Shown here piece after piece: positions 1 to 14,600 of a stretch of DNA of 64,000 nucleotides. The notes below the pieces were generated by a model, which ran no database searches, was not told where the DNA came from, and saw only the letters and a program-made list of their open reading frames with translations. Within the stretch, counting starts at the first letter, position 1; each line of letters opens with the position of its first letter. The position numbers and the translations under genes are program-made. This stretch comes from Gonocerus acuteangulatus. Its lineage: Eukaryota > Arthropoda > Insecta > Hemiptera > Coreidae. The stretch covers positions 93,587,176-93,651,175 of the forward strand of contig OX328124.1 in NCBI GenBank assembly GCA_946811695.1. The letters run 5' to 3'.

Positions 1-356
1 CCAGAAATTGGGCCTGAAAAAAATACAGTGGCGAATATGTTAACGATTATAATATATTATTATAAATTTATTGTTTATGTAATCATAAAAATATTTCATA
101 TTTAAATGTGCCGTAATGAATAGATGAATATTTGTAGCATTCATACAATTACTTTCTTCTTTTCCATGAGAACAGTTTAATAATCCCTCCCTCCCGTTAG
201 GATTATTTAAAATGATCTTAAACTTATATTCCAGTCAAAATCTAACAGTAAATTATGTTGGTTAATGAACTTGATCTTTCGTTAGAGAAAAAAGTATTTT
301 TGTAAACTTAATCAAAATCGGAACACTTCTTCGAGATAGCCGGAGCTCGAACAGAT

Positions 357-376
357 ATATATATATATATATATAT
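357..376. repeat. (TA)n microsatellite
   Basis: Short TA run preceded at 290..350 by the motif 'aatcaaaatcggaac', a sequence that recurs beside other AT microsatellites here (2850..2900, 48310..48350). It is probably the edge of a decayed repeat. The remaining flank, 1..577, shows no exon; gene A's last exon must lie further left. Confidence 0.6.
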
Positions 377-577
377 ACATACATATTGTGAAGAACGGTT
401 ATTCGTGATCTGTAGGGTATGAAACGGGGACCGTTTAGGTTAGGTTATCGGGTCCTACCTATTGAGGTAGGCGCAAGAAACGCGCTACCATGTAAAATAT
501 TTCAAGGGTGACAATCAATCAATACTCTTCGTAACTCTGCGAGTTTACACACTAGAAGAAGATATATGATTTCATAC

Positions 578-667
578 TTTTTCCCTGTCTCAAGGATTCA
601 TCTGTTGTTGCAGTTCCCGAAGTCACAAGCCACTCCCTGTGGTCATTCACCTTATCAATCCATTCCT
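578..667 (-). CDS. Gene A exon 6 (CRAL-TRIO C-terminal region)
   Basis: 90 bp, entered in phase 1 after ...TTTTTTAG. It reads QEWIDKVNDHREWL then TTDESLRQGK, matching exon 6 of genes B and C in length and phase. The donor at 577..572 is GTATGA rather than the GTAAGT/G of the paralogs, so use of this splice site is less certain. Confidence 0.8.
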
Positions 668-2947
668 CTAAAAAAGAAAACAAATAATAAAAGTGAATAA
701 ACCCTTTAAGCGAAATTATAAAATTATAATAATTAACTTAACACACACAGTTATGGGTCTCCCGTGGTCTAGTGGCTAGCGCGCTGGATTCTGGCGCGGG
801 AGATGGTGGGTTCGATCCCCACCGGCGACAGAAATTTTCTCATCTCAGGGCTCGCTGAGAAAGTTCCTGGTTGCACCCTGGAGGCCCGGCGCTAATGGCC
901 AAGATTTGTCGATGCGCCGTAAAAAAAAAAAAAAAAAAAAAAATGCACAAAGTTAAATAAATGCCGTCAATGATTTAATTGCCTTTAGCGATATCAACTC
1001 GCAAACTGGGATTAGAACCCAGATTTGCCCGTTTTACGCTCGGTTGCTTTACTAATTTACATACTAATTCGTAATTAAAATATCATGTTTTGTATCACAC
1101 GCATGGCAACATTATACGTAATTAAAAATGCCAATTTTACATGACCATAGTGCAACAAGTAGCAGCTGCATTACTGAACACATTTTTCAATAGGCGGATA
1201 TTGTACACTAGATTCCTATGAATCTGTCCAGAATAACCTATGTAAATAAAAAATACAAAATAAAAATTAAAAACTAATAGTTTTGCTCTTTTATATTTGT
1301 AATGAACGTCTGATTCAATACTTAATTTTTTGTTTTGTCCGCTACACTACTTAATAATTTCGCAAAGACATTTCTGTTTGTTGAACTATAAAAAGAGTAA
1401 ATCCCAAAATTACATTGGAGGAACCGGATACAGCGCCCATAGTGGTAGAAGTAAGAACCAATGTTCGAACCGGTTTGGTGACTTAATTCAATTTGAACAT
1501 AATACCGAATGAAACCCAATTTTTATTAACTTATTCAGTTTATTTTTACAACGCATCCTTTTCTTTAGGTTCTAATTTAGTATATTGATTTTCGTTACAG
1601 TACAACAGAAATTACGAGTGTAAATTTCACAAGGTGTCATTTTCGGTATTAAGTAAGTAGGATCGATGAAGAATTGAAGATACTTTTTAAAAGTTCACTT
1701 ATGAGTAAAACCTCAATCTTTTTTTTTTCTTTTGGTGCATCTACTGCTGAAGTCATTAGCACCATAACCTCAATATCTATATAACTTTGGAAAGAGCTAA
1801 AACTAAAGACATTTTAACTAGATAAATTCGTTTTATAGTATACTAGCTGACTACCCGTGCTTCACCACGGCCGGTAAGTAGTTTTTATATTGCGTTAAAT
1901 AAGGTATGATAAAAATTAACGCTACTACATAATTATGTACAGCTTATTATTACACGGACTTTAAAGTTAGCCAGGAAACACCATGTGGAGGTAACCGTGC
2001 TTGTTTCCGTTGGGGAGTAAAAAAAAAAAACTACAACAACCTAACAAAAAGTTAGGTAAACAGAGACACATACACGTTGAAAAGAATAAAACTAACAACT
2101 TTGAAGTTTTAAGCAATTACCTCTTCGATTGACATCGCCCCACTAAACATTACAACAGAATCTTTTTTCTAGAGAATTTAGTAATCTTTTGAATAGCCGC
2201 CCTCCACTTACTACGATTTTCCAACCGTTTTCGAGATATTTTAGAAAATATACTGAGATTCGAAAACTTTGTTTTACCATTAATACAATTTTTCCCCATT
2301 TAGTACTTCTTACCTCCAAAGGATACCAAAGTTTAAATATCTTAGATTAGATGAATGTTTGGAGACCCGATGACCGTGAGGGTTAAGGCGTGAGCACTTA
2401 ACACTCTGAGCCAAAGGTCGTGGGTTCGATTCCCACTAGGGGTGGTGGCTTTTCTTTAGAAAAAAGAAAAGGCATCAGCCCTATCCTGGCTAGAAAAGGG
2501 TGGTAACCTATAGATAACCCGTCCTAAAATTCCTAGTTAATAATAAATGGACGTTACAATTTAAATAAAATAAAGATGAATGTCAAATACCTGGTACAAG
2601 TTTCAAGTGAACCAATAATCGTTTCTCAATACCCAAACAGAAAATTAGTTTCGAAAAGTATTTCTAGCAATTTTTCTCGTAAACGGTTACAGAAATCTGG
2701 TTTCTTTCATTTCATTCGTCGTACCTGCAAGCATATGGACTCGAAAATCTAAGCGTTCCGATTTTTTCTCGCAAATTTTGCTCGAAAAAACATGTTCCAG
2801 TAAACGGATTCAGCTAGTTATTGAACTTGATCTTTCAAATGAGAAGAAAGATTTTTGTACCAAATGTCATCAAAATCGGACCATTTTTGAGCCGATGAGG
2901 AACTTCATAATAAGTCAAACCCCCTAAAAGAACTTAAACATTTAAAG

Positions 2948-2994
<47 letters not shown>

Positions 2995-5900
2995 TTCTTA
3001 GCGAGTGTTTACATTCTAAACAGATTGTCCGTGCAAAATTTCAATTCGGGATATTATTACCTTGGATGGACCATCACCAGGGCGTAAACTCTATGAGGGA
3101 TAAAATCACAGTTTATTTCTAGTAGTTCAAGGTCTGCCATCACAGTTGAAATTAACCTCAATTAAAAATAATACTATGAAATAGATACAGAACGGTAACA
3201 GCTGTTCTGTTAACGTCCTAGCAACGCATGCTGCAACTAAAACTTCAATCCCTTCTAAAAATACTTAAAAATTCGAATTTCAAAAAATCCATTCTTAGCG
3301 AGTGTCTACGTTCTATAGGGAGTGTCCATTCAAAATTTCAAATTATTCTGTCGAGTGGTTTGGGCTGGGCATGATAGGTCAGTGAGTGAGTCAGTCAGCG
3401 AGTGAGTCAGTCAGTCAGTGGTATTTGACAAATATATAGTAGATTTAATAATATAACTAACGATTTAATTCTTCTAATGATGGCGCACCTCCACCATAGT
3501 CTCTGGGCATCATTGAGAGTGGAATCTGGTGATACATTTCCGAGTGGTTTCCAGTATAAACAAAAATCTGAACAAATAAAAGAAATCAATTAGATAGATA
3601 TGGAGTTATATAAATATTTATTTATTGAAGTAACGCTTGTTTTACGTCATTTATATAACAAATGATATTGGCACGGATTATCTATGGGATTATATACTTG
3701 TTTACACCTTCTCTGTAGTGAAAACCCCTCATCTCTAGATAGTATAATGAAGATTCCTTAAAACCCGGGATATAGAATTCATAGATAATAAATTACCTTA
3801 TCCTAAAATTAAAGACTAATTAAACACACAAAACACATAAAATTTAATTTAATTTTAATTCTAACGTCTATTTATTATTAACTTCGAATTTTAGGACGGG
3901 TTATCTATAGGTTACCACCCTTTTCTAGCCAGGATAGGGGTGATGCCTTTTCTTTTTTTCGAAAGAAAAGCCACCATCTCTAGTGGGAATCGAACCCACG
4001 ACCTTTGGCACAGAGTGTTAAGTGCTCACACCTTAACCCTCGCGGCCATCGGGTCTCCAAAACACATAAAAGGTGTTTATTTATGAATATATAAATTAAC
4101 CTTTAAAAATTGTATAGACTTTTGCAAAACCGCAATTTCTTGTGGAATGTGTTTCAGTTTAGCGTTGTTTATTTCCTGCTTATAGGAAGCCAAACCCATC
4201 AGCAGGTCTATATATATATAGCATTAACACTTCTTGTTAATGCTCGCAAATATAATGGGTGTTTCCAAATGACATCTTGGAAACAGAAATTTTTAAATTT
4301 TAACGTACAATTATTATTGATAACGAATTTTAACCTGTACTGGTTAAGCTTCTGTTACTGGTAACCTATAGATAACCGGTTATCTCTACGTTATCTGTTT
4401 GTTGACACTCGTCCGGAGTGTCCAGACACAGTATACTTAGATTACTTATCAATTCATGAATAACATACAGTACAACGGGAACCGTGCTATAATAAACTGC
4501 TCAAAATTATATACATAGTAGCGTTAATTTTTATGATAAATATTTAAGGCACTAAAATAACTGCTTACCTGCCTTGACGAAGCACTGGCATTCAGCTAGT
4601 AAATACATAAAACACAAATAAAATATATATCTACCAAAAAATACATTGATTAAGGTAGGTAACATTATGTTTATTAAATGTATTCTCTACTTATAGCTAC
4701 AAAAGTCATAAAATCATATAGGAAAGCAAATGTTATATGTAGTAGGAATTTTTAATTGAAATTGCACAACCACTCAAAATGACTCGTCTGATAAATCTAG
4801 TGTTAATTATGATTTTTTTAAGACTCTTTAGCCAAAAGTGAACTTACCTTTTTAGCCAATTTCTTCAAAACTAAAGGCTTCAGTCCTTTTTCTATGACTA
4901 TCTTAACAACATGTGAGACGTTCAGGAAAATGATAGCAGGAATACCAACGGGGTAAACTTTCTGAAAAGGTTAAAAATGTTTGGGAAATAAGGAAACAGA
5001 TTAATTAATCCTAAATAATTACGTTTTTTTATATTTTAATATCGGGACTGGTATTACTCGTTTAAGAGGGAATATATATCCGACCGAAATAAAAAAATTA
5101 CATACATACACTGTACATTTAAGAAGTATCGGACGATTATCGCTGCATCCGCTTTTAGTGAACAGGTAGTACACTCGAATGACTGTATTATACAAGTACT
5201 CGGTCAATTCATGCGTTCTTGTGTCTTTATTTGCCACAGTCTGACAGGGTAGGGAGCAGGATCATTCTCCTTCAAGTTCAAGTAGTTCTTAAATATTCTT
5301 AAACACACAGAATCGGGTGGCATCGGAGCACCGCTCGCACTACTTCCGATATCAATGCCTGGCAAATTATTACTTTTGGAGCAGGCCTCTATGCTACTGC
5401 CAGATGTATAAGCCAGGAAAGGTGATCCTGGGGTGTGTACTGTAGGTGAGCTTGTGTCCGTGTAAGTATTATTATTATTATTTTAGGTGGGCTATCTCAG
5501 CTTACTGCAAGATATTTTTACTGGAAGATAGTTCCACAAGTAAAAATTATTATTTTTAATCATAAAAATATGTATTTCTTTATTAATTTTGGGCATTTAG
5601 AAATATTCAAACAATTCTAGTCGTATATTCAACCAGTAGTGTCGATTAGTACTGCTTGCTGAGATAATATTAAGAGTTCATCTGACAATTTCTATTATTT
5701 TGTGGCATTGGCTGTGGTTTCGGTGTCAAACCATTGGCCAAAATGATAGTTGCAGAAAATCAAATTTAGAGATTTATTAGATTTTAGAGGCCTCATAAAG
5801 ATTTGTAACAAAACCAGCGATATTATGCTCTCAACATCTTTACCCACAATGAAGTTACCTGATAACTATACAAGGTGGTATTTTACCAGAGGACACTACC

Positions 5901-8900
5901 ATTCTACGGTAGGCGTCATTGTTTATAATTTGAATAGAAAACACTTTTTTTAAAAATGTATTTTTCTCGAATCTCAAAATAGAGCACACATCAAGGTCAG
6001 CTTTGCTGTAAATACATCCTACGTAGAAAGCAATGGCGGTTTGGTTCAAAGAGTGCACTTTTCCTTATCGGGGATAATTTTCGTCATCCTGGTCTTTAGT
6101 AAGAAAGATTCCAATACGGATCGGTGCAGTGTTTCACCGAGGAGGTAGAGTTAAGTTAGTTCTTGGTAATTTCGGATAGTCGGAGCAATGCCAGTTTTGT
6201 TTCACTATAAGAAGTTATTTTTGTTGAATTTTTATTTCTATAATTCATGATTTCTGGCTATCCAGCTCAAACAATTCAAGATATTTCTTCGCTGAAATTC
6301 TTATGCACAGCAATTAAAGCAGAAGAACACCAGAAAAACTAAGAAATTAAATTCTCCATGCTCGAAATATAGTGGAGCGTAAAATGTATTAAATTTATCT
6401 AATAAGTGCTCGAAAAAAGAGGACTAAACCAATGACATACACCAACTGCTATCAAGCAACACAGCAAACAAACACCGAACGTGAGGTTCTTTTCCAGGGG
6501 AGAGTGGCTAGCAGAGGCGAACAAAATATAATAATTCCAAAAAAAAAAAAACACATACAAATGTTATCTCCATCATCCCAACTACAACAAAGCCTCCGCA
6601 GCACCAGTTTCAGCCTTTTAAATACCAGCTACAAGATATGGAAGGAAATGTTCTTGGGCTAGCAATAAAAAATCCTGCACTACCCCTGCAAGAATATCCT
6701 CACTCAGCACCAGCAGTCTATTCAAAAGTTATGCGTCCTTTTTACACATCAGTTACATCATCAGGAAATAATGATACCCTCAAGTACAATCATTTATTTC
6801 AGAAACCATTACTTTCTTTTCAATGAGGCATCTAATTCCATTATTATGAATAGATAGATTTTAATGAGAAAGCTGAGGATTTGAAAAGGTGGCTTTAATA
6901 TAAGAAATATAAAGTTAGCAAATAGTAAGGAGTATAATAGACCGAGAATGGTCATAGCTGGCAACATTTGGCATATTGGTGAAGAGGGAGCTGAGTTAAT
7001 TGCTGGAACAGCTATCTGCATTTACATACATATTGCAGGTTGTATAAATACTTGTGCCTTCCGCGGGAGGCACTTCGCTTCCCTAGGCTCATTTCAATAT
7101 GCTTATTTGTCTGGATTCTCTCAGAAAATATTTACCGCAAATTGGCATTTCCCCCGATTGGAAATACAAAAAGAACTCCACCCCCCCCCCCCCCTCAACA
7201 AATCAAAAACCTCCGCATAATCCATACTGATACAGATGTTAAGTGCGTGGTTTAACACTTGTTTATATAAAATAATGAGATTTGTACAAATAACATTAAC
7301 CCTGTATGCGTCGTGATGATTTTAGCGAATATAATATTTTGTTTGTTGGATTAAACTTCTTGTTTCTTTTAGCAGAAACAATCTACAACATATGAAACAA
7401 ATTAATTGTAAGAAATTATCTCTTGTACTTGTTCTGATTAATAAGAGTTTTATTGTACACAATGTGAAAAACAAACATAAATCACTAAAGTTCCTTCAAA
7501 TCTGACCCATTTTTAGAATCACCTTCTACAAACGCTTTCCTTCCTAGCATCTTTCTTTCAAGCTGTTCCTATTTAGTATGATCTATCAAAGCACAATCAA
7601 TAGCTCTCCCTTTATCTCCTTTTTAAGAGTAAATCTATCTGCCCTAATCAGGCCATACGGAAATAACCATATTTCTGCACTCTTCTCTATTAATTACCCA
7701 AACCAAAGCGATTCAGTCTCATTTTTGGCCATAAATCACAATCTTTCGCTGCAGAATATTAGAGTTTTCCAATTCAAACATATATACTCTCATGTCTGTA
7801 CTGCAATGGAACATAAACGGATTTTTCAGGCATTTAGGTGATCTGAGGTCTCTTTTACACTGTAACCAAATAGAAATCCTGGCTTTACAGGAAACACACT
7901 TACAACCCGGTAAGACTGCCAGCTTACATGGCTACAAACTCTATAGAAGAGATTACTCCCTGGGTGGTAGGGCATGTGGTGGAGTAGCAATATTCGTAGC
8001 TGATAGCATTCACAGTGAAGCTATTTCATTGAGAACTACTATTCAGGCGGTAGCTGTCTCAGTTCACCTCCCTTCTCGTCTCACGGTCTGTTCTGTTTAT
8101 CTTCCACCTAACGAACCATTAGATACTCAGGAAATACGGAATCTACTCAGTCAGTTACCAAGTCCTTTGCTATTTTTAGGAGATATGAACGCCTTAAGCC
8201 TTATGTGGCATTCATCCAGAAATAATAGCAAAGGGACACAACTTCAACACATATTTGAACAATTTGACTTGCTATCCCTTAACACTGACAGACCAACACA
8301 CTTATGCACAAGAACAGGTACACTATCACACATAGACGTGTCATTATGCACCCCGTCATTATACACTCGCTTCACATGGGATGTGGATCGAGATCCTCAC
8401 GGTAGCGATCACTTCCCAATCCACATTAAACAATCAACACCTCCTCCCAGCTTTAATTCTGCTAAAAGGTATAACACGAAAAAAGCAGATTGGGACTCAT
8501 ACAAGGACATTATAACAGACAAACTTAAAAACACACAAGTAAACACCATACAAGAACTAAACAATTTAATTATTTCAGCTGCTGATCTCACCATTCCACA
8601 AACAACAGAAAACTATAAAAAACCACCCGTTCCTTGGTGGAATGATGAATGTAGGCAGGCCGTGAAGGATAGAAGGAAAGCACTCAATTTATTCAATAGA
8701 AATCCATCCGATATAAACCTCCAAAATTATAAACATAAAAAAGCAAAAGCACAATGGACAATAAGGAATAGTAAAAGGAAATGCTGGGTGGACTTTTTAT
8801 CAAATATTAACAGACACACTTCACAACATGACATATGGACTAAAATAAATCAAATAAGACATAAAAAATACAAACCACCGATACCTGGACTCAAAGTTAA

Positions 8901-11604
8901 CAACTCCATCATAACCGACCAGACAAACATCAGCAATATCCTAGGGAATCATTTCGCCTCAATATCTAGCAATCATAATTATACAGCAGAATTCCTGCAA
9001 CACAAATTACAGAATGACAATACATTGATACCAATAAACCACAATTACGATCACCCCTTAAATGACCCAATAACCGTAGACGAACTCAGACTTGCATTAT
9101 CTACTGTACACTCAAGTTCTCCTGGACCTGACAGAATTACTTATGAAATGATTAAACATTTACCCAGCATTTCATTCAAAACCCTTCTAGACATTTACAA
9201 TGAAATCTTCCAGAGTGGTAACTATCCTCTTTTCTGGAATGAGAGTATAGTGGTACCTATCTTAAAACCAGGTAAAGACGGTGACTTACCCACTAGCTAC
9301 CGTCCGATTTCATTGACAAACTCTGGTTGCAAACTACTTGAAAAGATAGTAAATAAAAGACTGTTATGGTTTTTAGAAGCAAATAAATTACTGTCACCCT
9401 ACCAGTGTGGTTTTAGAAATCAACATTCCACAATGCACCATATCGCCAAAGTAGAAAGCGACATATTAAACGCTTTCTTAAACAAAGAATCTTTGCTAGC
9501 CGTCTCCCTAGATCTAGAGAAAGCCTACGACACCGTATGGAGAAGGCTTATCATATCACAGCTGGTAGATTGGGGTGTCCAGGGCAAAATACTGCAGTAC
9601 CTCAGTAACTATTTATCTCAAAGAAAATTCAGAGTGAGGGTAGGTACCACTCTTTCGGATGTCTTTGTTCAAGAAAATGGAGTGCCCCAAGGAGGTGTTC
9701 TGAGCACAACCTTATTCAATATTGCTATGAATTCTGTCCATCAGTGTATCACCCCAGGAGTAAAATTTTGCATGTATGCTGACGATCTACTTATATACAG
9801 CTCATCCAAACGAATTCACACCGCTGAACAACACATACAAAGTACACTTACAGAATTAGAAAAGTGGAGTGGTAAAACGGGTTTCAGGTTTTCCAGAGAC
9901 AAAACAAAATATATTGTTTTTACAAGGAAAAGAAATCTTCCAGCCCCCCACCTTACAGTACATCAAACACACATTCAACATACAGAAACACTCAAATTCC
10001 TCGGACTAACACTGGACAAAAAATTAACGTGGTTGCCCCATTTGAAAGAGCTCCTTAAAAAATCCAAAAAATCTTTGGATTTTTTGAGAGTTCTCAGTAG
10101 CACAAAATGGGGAGCTGACAAATTTACGATGCTTACTCTGTACCGGTCTTTTACCAGATCGCTTCTCGATTACGGATGTATAGCTTATTCTTCTGCCAGC
10201 CCAACCACCTTGAAACTACTTGACACAATACAGAACACAGCACTAAGAATTGTCAGCGGTGCATTTAGATCTAGCCCAGCAGAAAGCTTATGTGCCGAAA
10301 CTGGTGAACCTCCACTGCAGTACAGACGTCGAATGATATGTAATAAATTCGTATTGAAATGTAAAGCTATTGGAACGCCATGCGTCACTGAGTTTTTATA
10401 TAACCAATACTCCGAAAAATACACCGAAAGAAACGTTAAGCAAAAGCCACTCTCATTACGAACTGAAGACAATCACAGCGACCTAACTCTCTTCCAAACA
10501 CCTGTTCACACAAATAACATTACTGAGATACCTCCATGGCGACTGAAAAACCTTAAACTAGACTTAACACTGACAAAATACAAAAAATCAGACCCAACTT
10601 CTTCGACACACTACAAAAACGTATTCAACTCCCTGTTCAGGCAAAATAACAACACTCAGTACATATTTACGGACGGATCAAAAACTAACTACGGGACTGG
10701 CGCTGCCGCCATCACAAGAAACGAATCCTATCACATAAGATTACCCGATCACACTACTGTTTACACAGCAGAACTACACGCAATCCTTTTAGCACTCAAA
10801 AACATTGAAGATACAGACACGAACGACATAACAATATGCACTGACTCATTAAGCTCCTTACACTCAATGACAAACATTTACAGCACACACCCTATTGTCA
10901 TAGAGATTTTTACACATTTATTCCAACTACAAACAAAGAACAGACATATCACTATGTTTTGGTTACCTGGACATGAAGGGATTTCACAGAGCACTACAGT
11001 AGACTTACTAGCGAAAACTGCAACTCAAAGACCTACACCTGACCTGAACAAAATGACAGCAACTGACCTATGCAAACTAGCTGAAAATAAGACAGTAAAC
11101 GACTGGCAGACAGAATGGACTAACTCTCAAAGCAAACTGCGGGAAATAAAAAATACAATAATACCCTGGTCAAGAGAAAACCTAACAAGACGAGACCAAG
11201 TTATTATTACAAGACTTCGCTTAGGACACAGTTTACTAACGCACTCCTATCTAATGGAACGACAAGACAGACCTGTATGCGCATGTTGTAACGAGACATT
11301 AACAGTTAAACACATACTTACTGACTGCAGATTACGAGACTACCTAACAATTCCTCATGACTTACACGACTTACTTGCCGAAAATAGTCCACATATTAAC
11401 ACCATACTAACTCACTTAAAGACAACTAACCTATATTCAAAAATCTAGCCTTATCTCCAATTTACCTCCTAAAGTTAATTTAAAATAATGAACGAAATAG
11501 CCTTTATAAAATCATTTACATTTTTAAGAAATTAAGTTAATTAACCTACATTTAAATATAAAGCCCTATCTCCAATATAATCTTACCTCTTCTACCCTCC
11601 CCCC

Positions 11605-11646
<42 letters not shown>

Positions 11647-14600
11647 CCCCTCTTCACACTCTATTTAATATCTATCATATTACCGTATTGTTATTGTGAA
11701 ATATATTATATAAAACATGTTATTGTTATTATTAATTAGCTCACTAATGTACTAGCTATCCTCATAAAATGTACTGACTTGTTATATATACAATGTGCAA
11801 AAAGTATTTTGTAATATCGTGATGTATGTTAAAGAGCAAGTCGCCAAAAGTTGCGAAACTCTTAATAAATAAATATCAATATCAATATCTTTCAAGCTGT
11901 GTTACAATACTATACATTAATAATATTGAAAATATTTAGCAGTATTAGGTTATCGTTAGAGAAGGCGTTAACTTACAAAAGTCATCCTTTAGAGGATCAG
12001 GTCTTCTGCATAAAACGTACTATGACTGGAAGCCTGCCAATTTTACTTCACGGGCAAAGCAAAAGCGTATTGGCAGTGTCATCATTGGTCACGTGACTTT
12101 TGGCAGGAAATTAATTTCATAATTCGGCGGGAGTCGATTTTGTATTACAGATTAACAAAAATTGTTAGCTTTAATGTAGAATTTATTACGATAGATGAAT
12201 AATTATTTTTATTACTTCCCAAATGACTTTTTCATGCTCATTTCCCTTTACAGGAAAAAAAGCGTAGATTATTCCAATTTTGCTTATGAGGCTGTACTAA
12301 ATGATTAGCCACTGAGCTCTTATTGTAATTTAATTATTGAGCCAAAAATATATTATAAATCATAGTAGTTAATTCACCAAAGTATTGACATAATTGCAAA
12401 AAAATGTTACCACGACCAACAAGTTCTTGAATGATCTACATTAATCCAAAAGGCCTGTTCAGGAAATTAGTTAAGCAGGCTACACTCGGTCAGGCAAGCC
12501 TGTCAGTTAGACCCGAACAGTCCGCCGGAAAGCCGGTCACCTGAACGTGTATATATTCCGGCCGTCTGAACAGTCATAACTGACAGACCGTCTGGAATAC
12601 GGTGACCGGTAAGCTTTACTGATAATTGTAAGCGTGATAATAACCTAACTATCGAGCCTTCATTTATGATTGTTTGATATGAAGCTTAGGTGTTTGATTC
12701 TAATTCCGAAAAAAATGGATCTCTTTTGTTCCTCTTGCTATCTAAAAATTCGTGATATAATACCATAATACAGTTGAATTAGCCAATAAAAACTATATCG
12801 AACTGTATTTCTGAGTGAAACTTGTTTGTGCTGGCAGTGTTTTATCAGAAAAAATTAGCATAATCCATTTACCTACTTACATACTAGGAGTATTACCTGC
12901 AAACAGAAAACAATATCCCTCAATTTCTTCGGTGGGTTCTTGAGTAAGTGCCCTTTGGTAGCATGTGTACAGTCAGCTATGAAGTAGGTCCTGTTCACCC
13001 TTGGTTCGGTCTTCAACCAGATATCCAGTCCGTTCAGAAGTCTCTTGGCTACACCGTCCAGGTCATATTCGGAGGAGTCGCCGTGCTTCAATCGGACCAA
13101 GAATGCCCTAGATCCGTCTACAGTCAGACCTGGTAGCATACAAAGGTACCTGGGGAAAAATCATGTTATCATAATACTGAAAACTCACTTACCTTATTAT
13201 AAAAGTTGATTAAGGAGAGTCGTGAGGAAGTCTATTACATATCTACTTACTTTATTTCTTCGAAAGGAATGCCTAAATGAACAGGCATATAACTAAGTAT
13301 ACGACTTTATTAGATAACAATTTTATTGCTTATATTTTAAATAAAATATTAGTAATTATCCTGTTATAAAATATACAAGTTTGTTATTTTACTCTTGTCC
13401 AAATGAGACCCATCCAAATATCAAAGTGATCAAGACTACGCCTCTTCCAAATAAACAAGGTGACAATTCCTCCAAAGTAAGTGAAATAATCAAAATTGTG
13501 GTCCTCTCGAACAATAAAATGACCAAGAATCAGCATCTTTGGAAGTAGAAAAATAAACAATATAGTGGATGCTCCAAAGGTTCAATATGAACGAGACGGT
13601 AGCTCCTCCCGTTCCCCGTCCGGCCTCTAAGAAATAGAAAATTGACCAGGATATCAGTCACTACGGCATAGTAAAGTGACCAAAATAGTAAATTGGCCAA
13701 AATGGTGCCTCTTTCGAAACACGGCATTTCGAAAATAGAAAAAGGAACCAAATATAGTGATTAAACAATAGTAATGACAAAAGTGGTTAAACTGCCGGTA
13801 AAAATAAAATAAAAACGCTCCTTGAAATGGGTAAAACGAACATGATGGCAGGTCCTATGGAGAGTAAAATGGCTAAGATGGCGCCACCCAAGGCAAAATA
13901 AAATGACTAAGAGGGCGCCGCTCACGGCAATGTAAAATGACCATGTAGGTGGGTTCCTCAATGGAGCAGAATGCGGTATTTGGGTCCTCTTAGAAAGAAT
14001 GAGAAGCAATCAGATGGGAAGAGAAATAGAAGAAAGGAGTGGATCGAGTGGTCCCCAGTGATGTGGGGTGGGTAACTACCCAGTGGGTAGGTAAATATAA
14101 ATTGGGTATTTACCCACAGGGAAGGTAAATACCCAAAAAGTGGGTATTTTCAGTTTTTGAGCTTGATACAACTTCTTTGAATATTTTTTGGTGCAAACAA
14201 GGACTGAAACTTACCCATTTGATCATAAAAGCTTAATGAACATTAATATTTACCCAGTAATATTTTAAAGAAAGTTAAAAGTCGGTCCGGGTATTTATGG
14301 GTATTTACAACTTAATGTATATTTATGAACTTTCGTGTTTACTTTTACAGTGGGGAAGGTTAATTAATTTTAAAAAGGTTTTAATGAAGCCTATTCAATT
14401 ATTAAGGACTTATTTAAATTTTTAAAAAAGGCCAAAAACATTTTTAATGTTTATTATAATAGTTCAAAAGCATTTGAAGTTAAGTTTAAGTTTGTGATCC
14501 TTGTTAATATTATTTGAAATTATGCTCATACAGTAGTAACAACATTACAGTAAGCGGAAATCTCACCAGAAATGAAAAGGTAGCTTCTTGATGACAGAGT

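Noticed and set aside
755..830. tRNA-like sequence with intact A and B boxes
   Set aside because: Fused to a SINE body and A tail, and repeated at four loci; not a functional tRNA gene.
2359..2445. tRNA-Ser/Leu-like sequence
   Set aside because: Head of SINE family 2, bounded by retroposition target duplications at three loci.
1848..4605. A single 2.75-kb transposon with R3 inverted ends
   Set aside because: The interval contains gene A exon 5 in its expected place, so two independent inverted insertions are simpler.
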